A stretch of 64,000 nucleotides of DNA from Mermis nigrescens. Taxonomy: Eukaryota > Nematoda > Enoplea > Mermithida > Mermithidae. A model generated the notes under the pieces. The model searched no databases, was not told the origin of the DNA, and saw nothing but the letters and a program-made list of their open reading frames with translations. Below, piece by piece: positions 53,658-64,000 of this stretch; position 1 is the stretch's first letter, and each line of letters opens with the position of its first letter. The stretch spans positions 1-64,000 of the forward strand of contig JAVLUZ010000229.1 of the NCBI GenBank assembly GCA_036768485.1. The letters are read 5' to 3'. A program made the position numbers and the translations under genes.

Positions 53658-53915
53658 CACACCTGGGCGTGAGGGTTTGGGGTATGCACCCCCAAAACCA
53701 AAATACCCCTCCCCAGAAATCAAAATACCCCCCCAGAATTCAATTTTTTTAAATTTTTCCGTTTTTTGCAATTTTTTGATGCCAATGGATAGTGCTTGAT
53801 GAGAAACGTCGAAAAATGGTGTTTTTATTGCCATACCCCATTTTTAAGGCCATTTTTCAACCTTTCAAAAATCTTACACCCCTACCCCCCAAAATTTTCT
53901 TGCTGCCCACATATG
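53658..53915. mobile_element. GTGGGCAGC MITE, target duplication AATGCAAC
   Basis: 258 bp from CACACCTGGGC to TGCTGCCCACATATG, flanked by AATGCAAC (53650-53657, 53916-53923). R1a has the single unoccupied AATGCAAC near 11852. Confidence 0.94.
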
Positions 53916-54839
53916 AATGCAACTATATGGCAAGAGCCATGGTCAAAGAATAATATGAATTAAGGGGTATGTGTAACAGAAAACAAAATTATGCTTATGA
54001 CAATGATTTTAAGCAATAGGAATTGGATAATGGCGTCTGTATACAGTATTGATTTTTTCCAATCTCAACACAGGCTTATCCGGATTAGCAGTCATGTCAC
54101 TTATGTTTTATATGATAAGAAAGGGGATGTATATTAAATCCACAGGATAGCTCACACTGCTTACCCCTCAGGGTACATACGTGACTTGCTAGTGAGACCA
54201 ATCAGCGCTGAGTGGCTATATCATCACCGCGCTTCATACGGTCGGAATCATGATTCAACAGTGGACAATTCACCTCTTTTTGGCTAGAGCGCCGAATTCA
54301 CAACTCAGCAAATATTGGGCCAAAATTAAAGCGGTAAAAAACGTTTTGCTTCATAACTCAACACGCATGTAGATACACCATCTACAACAATAAGATCAAA
54401 AGGTAAGAAAAAATTAAGAGCATAAATAAGAATTAAAACAAAGAGGCAAAATAAAAGAGAGCAATGGATTATGACAAGAAATAACAAAAAATACTGATGA
54501 GAAATAACACAAGAAATAAAACTAGAGCAATATAAGGCACATATGCATATGATGACTGTCTGAGCATGACTAAAACTGTGGTTATGTTGTAGCAACTGGG
54601 CCACTTAACATACATGAAGACCGCATTTAATTGTTGAACTTTCTTCAGTGGGATCTAAAACGAGCAAATCCCACTCAAATGGCATGATGAATTATAACCT
54701 GAATGCTGCTGGCCATTTTGGCAACTATCACAAAGTTTTATGTCCATGCCATTCAAAATCACTGGTGTTGGTCATTGTAATCGGGCATAGACGAGGAAAA
54801 CTGCGAGTGGCAATGCAAACAATGATATGAAAAATTGTT

Positions 54840-55200
54840 GGTTAAGCACAGAGTACAGAAATGCGCTAGTGGTCATCATTGTGATCACATTTGGGCATGA
54901 AGGGTTGGGGGGTATGCAACCCCATAAGTTGGAATACACCCCCAGAATTCAAATTTTGAAATTTTTTTTCGCTTTTTAGCGATTTTTTGATGCCATTGGA
55001 TAGTGTTCAATGAGAAACGTCAAAAAATTGTGTTTTTTGCCATATGAGCAATTTCAAGACCATTTTTTGACCTTTGAAAGTTTTTTCACCTAAACCCCTT
55101 TTCCCCAGAAATTTCAACTCCCCATAATTTTGGTGCTGCCCACCTATGATTGTGACTTGCAATCCTGTATCTATGAATGCAAAGAGTTTAACTCCATTAA
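54840..55200 (-). pseudogene. Retropepsin-like aspartic protease (R2), split by a MITE
   Basis: On the minus strand, LTIIVQINGVKLFAFIDTG has the active-site triad DTG and is followed by QVTI, where the MITE at 54886-55148 interrupts. Coding resumes beyond the MITE with TTSAFLYS, as expected for the family. Gag-pol maturation protease. No reverse transcriptase was identified further left. Confidence 0.7.
54886..55148. mobile_element. GTGGGCAGC MITE, target duplication ATTGTGAT/ATTGTGAC
   Basis: 263 bp from CACATTTGGGC to GCTGCCCACCTATG between ATTGTGAT (54878-54885) and ATTGTGAC (55149-55156), one mismatch. It sits a few codons after the protease DTG. Confidence 0.88.
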
Positions 55201-55749
55201 TTTGCACTATAATGGTGAGCAAATGGGTAGATGCGTGGCTGATTGATGGCATGTTAGCTAAATCAGTAGGTTTGATGTGCGGATTCAACTTTTTGTCGAC
55301 AGCTAGTCGATTCTGTAGCTAATGATACTGATCAAGGAATGCTTGTGACACAAAATGCTGTTCCAATTTATCTGTAGTCGAAACAGATGATGCTACAAGG
55401 TGGTCATGATTATTTGATTAAGAAACATAACAGTGGGGGTTGAAGATACTGAGTACGTGACTGCTGGAGCATATAAAATGCATAGGTTCCTGCAAAAATT
55501 GTCAATATGTGTTATTTGGTTGACAACAATTATGAGAATGCTCTAAAAATGATTGCTTGCATATGCATCTCTATCATTTTTTTAATAACATATATTACTG
55601 TAGGTATTATGGTAGTTGTTTTGACGATTACTGTAATCTCAACAAAAATCTTCATTTGGGAGGATCTTGATAATCTGTAATTTTAAGACATAGATGGATA
55701 CTGTGAATTTTAGAACACACGAGTATTATTTTGGTTAGGGTACTCCAGA

Positions 55750-55953
55750 TCAAATGATGAATGATTGTTGAAATGATGGCCTAGATTGGTCACGCTGATG
55801 AGACATATACTCGCTGAAAGTGTGAGCATTGCTGTTATGATCTATGCGATCATTAACTTGAGGACGAAAAAAGCATTCATCTTGTGTATGACCCATTTGC
55901 TTGCAATAAACACAGTAGGGTGGCGTCAACATATTAGTTGTTTCTGGACTCAA
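55750..55953 (-). CDS. Gag zinc-knuckle part (R2 copy A)
   Basis: A frame with the CCHC knuckle CVYCKQMGHTQDEC followed by polar sequence. The knuckle binds retrotransposon RNA. It is out of frame with the capsid-like part at 55957-56289 by a short shift. Confidence 0.7.
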   Translation of the reverse strand: MSPETTNMLTPPYCVYCKQMGHTQDECFFRPQVNDRIDHNSNAHTFSEYMSHQRDQSRPSFQQSFII

Positions 55954-55956
55954 TGT

Positions 55957-56625
55957 TCAAAAAACATAGGTTGACCCGGTATCAGTCGGATGATACATAG
56001 AATGACAAAAATTACCTTTTGGCAACATGCTACTAGATACTGGAGCAGCTGTTGCAGGTAAATACAGAGTAGGCTGCTTAGCCGAGACATACTGTAGGTT
56101 AGCAAACTCTATACAATGCACAGCATGAATAACTTTGTGTAAAGGGGCTTCTGGCGCTCTGTTATAAGCTTCTCTGGCAATTTCATGATTCATGCCTTTT
56201 CTTAACTGATGGTGTAGCCTTTTATCAAAAGCAGGCAAGTCAACCAGGATTTCAGGCTGAGCATGAACAAAATCTTTGCATAATGCCAAAAAATAGCCTG
56301 AGCTGACTCTGATTGGATGTTTTCAGTCAAGAAATTTGTCATATCACATATCTGTATCGAGCAGTCAAAACCCTGCAAACCATGCTTGTTTTGTATCTTG
56401 GTAGGACTGACTAATATGGGAGGGTAGGGATTGGAACAGGCAAGTCATATACAGATCAAGGAATGATGGCAACAACTCAAGAGACAAATGTTCATTGATC
56501 TTAGAGCCTGGTGTTAGCCTCTCAAATTCATGAAAAAATCCACAAATATCTATTATTTCACCTTGAAAAAACATCTTGTTTGTAACCTTGATTTGTATAT
56601 GTTGCAAAAATAGACCTCTATTCAT
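55957..56625 (-). pseudogene. Gag capsid-like part (R2 copy A)
   Basis: Two frames in series. 56625-56365 has FHEFERLTPGSKINEHLSLELLPSFLDLYM; 56289-55957 has ALCKDFVHAQPEILVDLPAF, KRLHHQLRKGMNHEIA and CIEFANLQYVSAK. They are joined by a frameshift near 56330. Copies B and C carry the same sequence with different small lesions. Confidence 0.65.
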
Positions 56626-56834
56626 AGTCAGCTAAGCTAGGTAGCGGATACCTGAACAAACCATCATAATAATAATGACAGCAAAGAGAACGTCAAAAGA
56701 TGGGTTTATGATAAGTTGACCTCTCAGAAGGTGAATCAGATACTTAGTCGGAATAATTAACTCTATGACTCACATGATGCTGGGTCAGCTGCCTGATCTG
56801 ATGGGATTGGTGAACCAGAATTTGACAAAAAATA

Positions 56835-57648
56835 TTATCTCTGCAGAATGTGCATCACATAGAGTAGGGGAAACTCGGCGTTGATGGGATCAAGTTGACC
56901 TGACACTGACGGTGCGGCTGACAATGCAAGCTGTAGGAGCAGAGGCAGTTCAAGATTTGCAAAACAAGCAAAACTTTGCTGCTCAGCATTTACAGTGATA
57001 GTGGAGACAATATACATTGTGATTTGCTGATTGGAATGCTCAGCAATTGAAAAATGATGAATGGGAGTCAATGTTGCAAGCTGCACAACCAAATCCAAGT
57101 CAGCATTTGCAAAGCAAGTGAAATGCTGCTGGTCCGCATTTGCAGTGACACTTAGAAGCGTTGCAGCATACTAGGCTGCAAATCAGCATTAGCAGAATAT
57201 GCATGATGCTGCTGTGCATGCATTCGATCAATGGCAATCCACTTGAGACAATTTCCACTTCTTGCAAATGTGCAAACATCACATTTAAAAGATGATCTCA
57301 ACTGCAATTTTCGGCTATCTGAGGGACATTTGTATCAGAAGCCGATTGTTGGCGATTTGCAACCATTGTTTCATTATGATTTGACAAAGTGTGATATTGT
57401 TGTCATTTGCAAACTGATTAGCTTGCGGAGAGCTGACAGTTATGTCCGGATCTGAACATTCAGCGTCTGATTGGCATTTGCAACATTATTACCCCATGCA
57501 CTGAGGAAGATGCATTGGTTATACTATTGGGATCTGACTCATTAGACGGAATTTGAGTGTCTATCTGCTCATTAGCCTCTTTAAGCGACTTCTCATGGGT
57601 TTTCTTACCCAGTTTAGCCGTTTTTCTGGTAACTTTTTCGCCTAGCAT
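56835..57648 (-). pseudogene. Gag N-terminal region (R2 copy A)
   Basis: Starts MLGEKVTRKTAKLGKKT (57648) and then has several frames down to 56835. The matching regions of copies B (60926-60546) and C (62629-62249) are open for 126 codons, with LNVMFAHLQEVENRLKCIAIDRM and a repeated ASSVTANADQLHFTCFANAD pattern. Probably matrix or coiled-coil part of gag. Confidence 0.6.
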
Positions 57649-57826
57649 GGCAAAGACTCAAGATTTTGCAACAAGAAAAATATGCACACAAACACAATAG
57701 ACTTAAGAAATACATGCAAACACAATAAAGTTAAAAATGTACACAAATACAATAAAGTTACAATTAAATGGAATATGGAGATTTTTGGCAGAAAAAATAA
57801 CAATATCAGCTTGTCCAGTCATTGTG

Positions 57827-58500
57827 ATTGACCTCCAATGTAAAAGTTAGACAAATCTTACAATCACATAACTTACTTGATCTTAGCTAATGCGCTTGTC
57901 TGGGGGGTTGCACCCTAGCTTGGGGTTGCCCACTGCCAGGCGGACTCTGGGGTTAGGTATCCCAACAAAAACCGGGTAGCCTGGCAAGTAAACGTACTTA
58001 CCTAACCCCTCTTTAGATTAAGTACTTACCTACGCTCCACATGGAGAGATCAAGTAAATAATACCCGAGACACTTAAAGAGACTCAAGTTGTGATAATAT
58101 TTTAACTTATTTTCTTCAATTCCTGAGCTTGGAAATGTTTTTGGTTCCTCAGCATAGTGTAGCACAAAGGACAGAATTCAGCAGAGTAGTTATGCGTGGT
58201 ACCCTAGCGAGTAGTGCTATAACATAGGCAATGGTTAAGCATAGGCAATTCTTAAAAATAGCATATGTTATAACATAGGCTAATGCTATAACATATACAA
58301 TGGTTAAGGATAGGCAAGGGGGTGGAGCCTTGCGCCCTGAGGTAGGGGCCAGGGCGCAATGGTTAAGGATAGGCAGTGTTAAAAGATAGACAATGCTTGA
58401 AGATAGGCAATGGTCAAGCATAGGCAATGGTTAAGCATAGACTAACGTGTAACATATGAGGACATACATAGTTGGGGAGTGGAAGGGTCAACATTGGCAC
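57827..58500 (-). repeat. LTR-like/leader block of R2 copy A
   Basis: Near-identical to 63086-64000 (without the MITE there). On the minus strand ...TTTTACATTGGAGGTCAATCAC near 57840 could be an LTR end (ACA) and a tRNA-primer site (TGGAGGTC), 190 bp before the gag start. This assignment is an inference. Confidence 0.5.
58195..58445. repeat. ATAGGCAATGGTTAAGC minisatellite in R2 LTR-like block
   Basis: Diverged units ATAGGCAATGGTTAAGC and GTTATAACATAGGC repeated irregularly; repeated at 63725-63975. Similar GTTATAACATAGGC words occur in the P2 termini. Confidence 0.75.
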
Positions 58501-58665
58501 AGTGCCAGCTTAAGCTTAAATGTAAACTAGAATTAAACTAAGACTAAAGCTAAACTAAGTGTAAAGTAAACCTAGCTGAGCTATGTGTAAACAAAGCCAA
58601 CCTGAGCCACTCTTTTTGCCTGCAGGCCTCAGCGGGTGGAGGGGGGAGTCCCCCTAAAAAGTGCC

Positions 58666-58860
58666 AGGGGTCCGCTCTTGCTACCCCTGCCATAAGTGTA
58701 AAAATTGCCTTAAATGTGCCAAAGTATGGCAAAACCAAGCAGAAGGACTGTGTAGCAGGGGTCCGCTCTTGCTACCCCTGCCACTCAGTCTTAAATATAT
58801 CTCAAATATGCCAAAGTAAGGCAAAACTAAGCCCAAGGACTGGATGTGAGTGTAAACTAA
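58666..58860. repeat. Two tandem ~91-bp units
   Basis: AGGGGTCCGCTCTTGCTACC begins each unit (58666, 58757); both continue with AATATGCCAAAGTA-like sequence. Confidence 0.85.
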
Positions 58861-59662
58861 GCTTAGATAAGCCATGGTGTAAAACAAGCCTAAGCATTAT
58901 AGAAATTTATAAAGCAGTGTATGGTTTCCTGGCCCTCCATGTTCATCTGACAGACTATGCAATTAAGTCTTGAGTGTAGAATAGGTGAATGTTTTAAAGC
59001 AAATTCGAGTAAGCCTAGCTAAGCTAGGGAGTAAATTGGGCCTTAGCACAAAAGGAAGAGTGTTTATATAGGTTCCCACATTATTGTGCCTATAACATCT
59101 TGACAAGCGTCGGGTGGATGCTTATAAGACTCTTATAATCTTATCCTTTTCTTGTTGATGCTTATGGCATTGCAGGATTTCATAAGCAGATGATACTGCT
59201 TACAAGTAATCATATAAGATATCGAATTCTTATAAGATAGCTTGTACCATCTTGCATATTTGCCTACCTTAGCTTTTTGCTTATATGCATTAATAAGCAA
59301 GGCAAGCGAAATGACAAGTATCTTTGCAAGATTTGATAAGCAAAAAGCAATTTTATAAGAAAATTAGCTGCTTGTTGCTTACAAGCATGAATAAGCAAAC
59401 CTATAGGTCATAGTATGCATTATTGCAAGACAACTTTTTTGCTTGTTTCTGCTTGCAAGCACTGACAAGCAATAGAGCAAGATAAGTTTTAAATATATCT
59501 ATGGATTTACAGTGAGGTTTTATCAGACTGACCAGAAATGATTTGGAATGAAGTCAAATACTTGTAGGTACAGAGTCTGATTACTTTAACTTTATGGTTT
59601 TCTCTTGAATTCAATTAATCCGCATGTGTGAGGCCACAAAAATGGTTAAATGGAAATTTAAT
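58861..59662. other. Spacer with GCTT...AAGC palindromic words
   Basis: No gene recognised. From about 59150 to 59490 there is a cluster of GCTTATAAG, GCTTGCAAGC and GCTTACAAGC-type palindromic words of unknown meaning. Confidence 0.5.
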
Positions 59663-61168
59663 AAAATACAATGCACAGCATGAATAACTTTGTGTAAAGG
59701 GGCTTCTGGCGCTCTGTTATGAAAGCTTCTCTGGCAATTTCTTGATTCATGCCTTTTCTTAACTGATGGTGTAGCCTTTTATCAATAGCAGGCAAGTCAA
59801 CCAGGATTTCAGGCTGAGCGTGAACAACATCTTTGCATAATGCCAAAAAATAAGCATGAGCTGACTCTGATTGGATGTTTTCAGTCAAGAAATTTGTCAT
59901 ATCACATATCTGTATTGAGCGGTCGAAACCCTGCAAGCCATGCTTGTTTTGTATCTTGGTAGGCCTGACTAATATGGGAGGGTAGGGATTGGAACAGGCA
60001 AGTCATATACAGATCAAAGAATGATGGCAACAACTCAAGAGACAAATGTTCATTGATCTTAGAGCCTGGTGTTAGCCTTTGAAATTTGTAGAAAAATCCA
60101 CAAATATCTATTATTTCACCTTAAAAAACGTCTTGTTTGCAACCATGATTTGTATATAAGCAAAAATAGACCTCTATTCATAGTCAGCTAAGCTAGGTAG
60201 CAGATACCTGAACAAACCATCATAATAATAATGACAGCAAAGAGAACGTCAAAAGATGGGTTTATGATGAGTTGAGCTTTCAGAAGGTGAATCAGATACT
60301 TGGTCGGAATAATTAACTCTTACGACTCACATGATGCTAGGTCGCTGCCTGATCTGATGGGATTCGTGAACCAGAGTTTGACAAAAAATATTATCTCTGC
60401 GGAATGTGCATCACATAGAGTAGGGGTAACTCGGCGTTGAAGGGATCAAGTTGACCTGACACTGACGGTGCGGCTGACAATGCAAGCTGTAGGAGCAGAG
60501 GCAGTTCAAGATTTGCAAAACAAGCAAAACTTTGCTGCTCAGCATTTACAGTGATAGTGGGGACAATGAATACATTGTGATTTGCTGATTGGTATGCTCA
60601 GCAATTGAAAAATGATGAATGGGAGTCAATGTTGCAAGCTGCACACACAAATCCAAGTCAGCATTTGCAAAGCAAGTGAAATGCAGCTGGTCCGCATTTG
60701 CAGTGACACTTGAAGCTGCTTGCAGCATGCTAGGCTGCAAATCAGCATTTGCAGAATATGCATGATGCTCCTGTGCATGCATTCGATCAATGGCAATGCA
60801 CTTGAGACGATTTTCCACTTCTTGCAAATGTGCGAACATCACATTTAAAAGATGATCTGAAGTGAGATTTTCGGCTATCTGAGGGACATTTGTATCAGAA
60901 GCCAATTGTTGGCAATTTGCAATCATTGTTTCATTATGATTTGAAAAAATGTGATATTGTTGTCATTTGCAAACTGATTAGCTTGCGGAGAGCTGACATT
61001 TATGTCCGGATTTGAACATTCAGCATCTGATTGGCATTTGCAACATTATTACCCCATGCACTGGAAGGTGCATTGGTTATACTATTGGAATCTGACTCAT
61101 TAGACGGAATTTGAGTGTCTATCTGCTCATTAGCCTCTTTAGGCGACTTCTCAGGGGTTTTCTTACCC
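59663..61168 (-). mobile_element. R2 copy B, partial gag duplicate
   Basis: Matches copy A from about 56120 to 57610 in the same orientation, then stops abruptly at 61168 within the gag start region, where copy C begins. Contains the capsid-like part (59936-59658) and an open 126-codon gag middle region (60926-60546). Confidence 0.85.
60546..60926 (-). CDS. Gag middle region, open frame (R2 copy B)
   Basis: 126 codons starting MIANCQQLASDTNVPQIAEN, predicted helical, with LNVMFAHLQEVENRLK. Nearly the same as 62629-62249. No catalytic features; part of gag by position. Confidence 0.55.
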   Translation of the reverse strand: MIANCQQLASDTNVPQIAENLTSDHLLNVMFAHLQEVENRLKCIAIDRMHAQEHHAYSANADLQPSMLQAASSVTANADQLHFTCFANADLDLCVQLATLTPIHHFSIAEHTNQQITMYSLSPLSL

Positions 61169-61210
61169 ATAGGGTGGCGTCAACATATTAGTTGTTTCTG
61201 GACTCAATGT

Positions 61211-61588
61211 TCAAAAAACATAGGCTGACCCGGTATCAGTCGGATGATACATAGAATGACAAAAATTACCTTTTGGCAACATGCTACTAGATACTGGAGC
61301 AGCTGTTGCAGGTAAATACAGAGTAGGCTGCTTAGCCGAGACATACTGTAGGTTAGCAAACTCTATACAATGCACAGCATGAATAACTTTGTGTAAAGGG
61401 GCTTCTGGCGCTCTGTTATAAGCTTCTCTGGCACTCTCTACATGATTCATGCCTTTTCTTAACTGATGGTGTAGCCTTTTATCAAAAGCAGGCAAGTCAA
61501 CCAGGATTTCAGGCTGAGCATGAACAAAATCTTTGCATAATGCCAAAAAATAAGCCTGAGCTGACTCTGATTGGATGTTTTCAGTCAC
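61211..61588 (-). CDS. Gag capsid-like part, open frame (R2 copy C)
   Basis: 125 codons with ALCKDFVHAQPEILVDLPAF, KRLHHQLRKGMN and CIEFANLQYVSAK; the least damaged copy of this region. Confidence 0.6.
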   Translation of the reverse strand: MTENIQSESAQAYFLALCKDFVHAQPEILVDLPAFDKRLHHQLRKGMNHVESAREAYNRAPEAPLHKVIHAVHCIEFANLQYVSAKQPTLYLPATAAPVSSSMLPKGNFCHSMYHPTDTGSAYVF

Positions 61589-62248
61589 AGAAATTTGTCA
61601 TATCACATATCTGTATCGAGCAGTCAAAACCCTGCAAACCATGCTTGTTTTGTATCTTGGTAGGACTGACTAATATGGGAGGGTAGGGATTGGAACAGGC
61701 AAGTCATATACAGATCAAAGAATGATGGCAACAACTCAAGAGACAAATGTTCATTGATCTTAGAGTCTGGTGTTAGCCTTTGAAATTTGTGAAAAATCCA
61801 CAAATATCTATTATTTCACCTTAAAAAAACATCTTGTTTGCAACCATGATTTGTATATGCTGCAAAAATAGACCTCTATTCATAGTCAGCTAAGCTAGGT
61901 AGCGGATACCTGAACAAACCATCATAATAATAATGACAGCAAAGAGAACGTCAAAAGATGGGTTTATGATGAGTTGAGCTTTCAGAAGGTGAATCAGATA
62001 CTTGGTCGGAATAATTAACTCTTACGACTCACATGATGCTAGGTCGCTGCCTGATCTGATGGGATTCGGTGAACCAGAGTTTGACAAAAAATATTATCTC
62101 TGCGGAATGTGCATCACATAGAGTAGGGGTAACTCGGCGTTGAAGGGATCAAGTTGACCTGACACTGACGGTGCGGCTGACAATGCAAGCTGTAGGAGCA
62201 GAGGCAGTTCAAGATTTGCAAAACAAGCAAAACTTTGCTGCTCAGCAT

Positions 62249-62629
62249 TTACAGTGATAGTGGGGACAATGAATACATTGTGATTTGATGATTGGTATGC
62301 TCAGCAATTGAAAAATGATGAATGGGAGTCAATGTTGCAAGCTGCACACACAAATCCAAGTCAGCATTTGCAAAGCAAGTGAAATGCAGCTGGTCCGCAT
62401 TTGCAGTGACACTTGAAGCTGCTTGCAGCATGCTAGGCTGCAAATCAGCATTTGCAGAATATGCATGATGCTCCTGTGCATGCATTCGATCAATGGCAAT
62501 GCACTTGAGACGATTTTCCACTTCTTGCAAATGTGCAAACATCACATTTAAAAGATGATCTGAACTGAGATTTTCGGCTATCTGAGGGACATTTGTATCA
62601 GAAGCCGATTGTTGGCAATTTGCAATCAT
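62249..62629 (-). CDS. Gag middle region, open frame (R2 copy C)
   Basis: 126 codons nearly identical to copy B, in line with the gag start frame at 62918-62703 after a gap of about 75 bp containing stops. Confidence 0.55.
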   Translation of the reverse strand: MIANCQQSASDTNVPQIAENLSSDHLLNVMFAHLQEVENRLKCIAIDRMHAQEHHAYSANADLQPSMLQAASSVTANADQLHFTCFANADLDLCVQLATLTPIHHFSIAEHTNHQITMYSLSPLSL

Positions 62630-62702
62630 TGTTTCATTATGATTTGAAAAAATGTGATATTGTTGTCATTTGCAAACTGATTAGCTTGCGGAGAGCTGAC
62701 AT

Positions 62703-62918
62703 TTATGTCCGGATTTGAACATTCAGCATCTGATTGGCATTTGCAACATTATTACCCCATGCACTGGAAGGTGCATTGGTTATACTATTGGAATCTGACT
62801 CATTAGACGGAATTTGAGTGTCTATCTGCTCATTAGCCTCTTTAGGCGACTTCTCAGGGGTTTTCTTACCCAGTTTAGGTGTTTTTCTGGTAACTTTTTC
62901 GCCTAGCATGGCAAACAC
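62703..62918 (-). CDS. Gag N-terminus (R2 copy C)
   Basis: 71-codon frame beginning MFAMLGEKVTRKTPKLGKKT, very basic, like copy A. Start of the R2 gag polyprotein. Confidence 0.55.
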   Translation of the reverse strand: MFAMLGEKVTRKTPKLGKKTPEKSPKEANEQIDTQIPSNESDSNSITNAPSSAWGNNVANANQMLNVQIRT

Positions 62919-63173
62919 TCAAGATCTTGCAACAAGAAAAATATGCACACAAACACAACAGACTTAAGAAATACATGCAAACACAATAAAGTTAAAAATG
63001 CACACAAATACAATAAAGGTACAATTAAATGGAATATGGAGATTTTTGGCAGAAAAATAACAATATCAGCTCGTCCAGTCGTTGTGATTGACCTCCAATG
63101 TAAAAGTTAGACAAATCTTACAATCACATAACTTACTTGATCTTAGCTAATGCACTTGTATGGGGGTTGCACC

Positions 63174-63426
63174 ATACGTGGGCAGCAAGAAAATTCTGGG
63201 GGGTCTAAGATTTTTGAAGGTCAAAAAATGGCCTTAAAAATGGTGATATGGCGATAAAAACACCATTTTTCGACGTTTCTCATCAAGCACTATCCATTGG
63301 CATCAAAAAATTATGAAAAAAACGAAAAAAATTTTCAAAAATTGATTTCTGGGGGAGGTCTTTTGATTTCTGGGGGGGTCTTTGGTTTCTGGGGGGGGGT
63401 CCAGACCCCCCCACGCCCATGTGTGG
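63174..63426. mobile_element. GTGGGCAGC MITE, target duplication GTTGCACC
   Basis: 253 bp in the opposite orientation to the other bounded copies, flanked by GTTGCACC (63166-63173, 63427-63434). Copy A has the empty site at 57907-57914. Confidence 0.95.
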
Positions 63427-64000
63427 GTTGCACCCTAGCTTGGGGTTGCTCACCACCAGGCGGACTCTGGGGTAAGTATCCCAACAAAAACAGGGTAGCC
63501 CGGCAAGTAAACGTACTTACCTAAGCCCTCTTTAGATTAAGTACTTACCTATGCTCCACTTGGAGAGATCAAGTAAATAATACCCAAGAAACTAAAAGAG
63601 GCTCAAGTTGTGATAATATTTTAACTTATTTTCTTCGATTCCTGAGCTTGGAAATGTTTTTGGTTCCTCAGCATAGTGTAGCACAAAGGACAGAATTCAG
63701 CAGAGTAGTTATGCGTGGTACCCTAGCGAGTAGTGCTATAACATAGGCAATGGTTAAGCATAGGCTATTCTTAAAAATAGCATATGTTATAACATAGGCT
63801 AATGCTATAACATATACAATGGTTAAGGATAGGCAAGGGGGTGTAGCCTTGCGCCCTGAGGTAGGGGCCAGGGCGCAATGGTTTAGGATAGGCAGTGTTA
63901 AAAGATAGACAATGCTTGAAGATAGGCAATGGTTAAGCATAGGCAATGGTTAAGCATAGACTAACGTGTAACATATGAGGACATACATAGTTGGGGAGTG

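Larger units (their letters stand above)
38383..54022 (-). mobile_element. LTR-retrotransposon relic R1b, split by Polinton P2
   Basis: It matches R1a in two parts, 38383-40862 and 52356-54022, with P2 between them. Left part: zinc knuckle and capsid-like gag. Right part: gag start and LTR-like sequence. Two GTGGGCAGC-type MITEs (39778, 53658) have also inserted here, and R1a shows both sites empty. R1b is therefore the platform on which most insertions of this region accumulated. Confidence 0.8.
54326..58500 (-). mobile_element. LTR-retrotransposon relic R2, copy A (protease, gag, LTR/leader)
   Basis: Minus-strand order from right: LTR-like or leader sequence (about 57840-58500), gag start (57648), gag middle and capsid-like parts (57282-55957), zinc knuckle (55953-55750), aspartic protease (55290-54840). 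Left of the protease, to 54326, minus-strand frames continue without a secure domain. Partial direct copies follow at 59663-61168 and 61169-64000. Confidence 0.75.
61169..64000 (-). mobile_element. R2 copy C (gag and LTR-like block), runs off the window
   Basis: Matches copy A from about 55916 to 58500. It holds the capsid-like part (61588-61211), gag middle (62629-62249), gag start (62918-62703, MFAMLGEKVTRKT) and LTR-like block, plus a MITE at 63174. It abuts copy B directly, giving a head-to-tail arrangement. Confidence 0.85.

Noticed and set aside
54326..54604. Possible reverse transcriptase/RNase H fragment
   Set aside because: The minus-strand frame has a vague PFDLIV-type string but no YxDD or RNase H motif; too weak to call.
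1..64000. tRNA, rRNA, CRISPR array or host protein gene
   Set aside because: No conserved RNA motifs, no spaced identical repeats of CRISPR type, and no exon set outside mobile elements was seen by reading.

Overview
The window is AT-rich, gene-poor DNA from a repeat-laden eukaryotic (almost certainly invertebrate animal) genome. It has spliceosomal intron signals inside a Harbinger transposon, Polinton/Maverick elements, hAT elements and MITEs, LTR-retrotransposon relics, microsatellites and a 17-N assembly gap. I found no host gene, rRNA, tRNA or CRISPR array. Nearly everything recognisable is mobile DNA, mostly broken by stops and frameshifts.

Layout: 1-610 is the end of a long repeat, seen again at 22853-23462. 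About 740-8225 is Polinton P1: integrase, A32/FtsK-like packaging ATPase, pX-like protein, a conserved pVI-like protein, major capsid, adenain-like protease, penton, and then a TATA-box-binding-protein (TBP) homologue. 8431-11957 is a minus-strand retrotransposon relic, R1a (gag plus LTR-like sequence). 12860-16987 is a PIF/Harbinger transposon with both of its genes. 17000-29600 holds hAT relics, a 759-bp foldback element, a tandem-repeat block and an LTR-like copy. 29615-37607 is an 8-kb foldback element containing an internal direct duplication and the gap. From 38383 to 54022 lies a second R1 copy (R1b). It is split by Polinton P2 (40863-52355, 6-bp target duplication CCGGTT), which is itself split by three successively nested hAT elements. 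54326-64000 is a second retrotransposon family (R2: protease, gag, LTR/leader) in several partial direct copies.

The most interesting system is in the Polintons. Both carry a TBP homologue with the two-repeat saddle fold and all four DNA-kinking phenylalanine positions kept. Both also carry a TATAAATA box at a near-constant distance, mostly 33-42 bp, upstream of several start codons (integrase, ATPase, pX, penton and TBP itself). In P2 the TBP and ATPase genes are divergent, with overlapping TATA promoters. Twice, the box contains the stop codon of the preceding gene. This suggests a mobile element or virus that brings its own TBP for its own uniform core promoters. Both elements also share a minisatellite with a conserved central spacer, and P2 carries a 104-codon gene of unknown function inside both terminal inverted repeats. 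No family-B DNA polymerase was seen in either element, and P2 has no integrase.

P1 and P2 genes are annotated as pseudogenes because each has at least one break. Their order is still Polinton-like, and neighbouring genes overlap by a few bases to about 30 bp.
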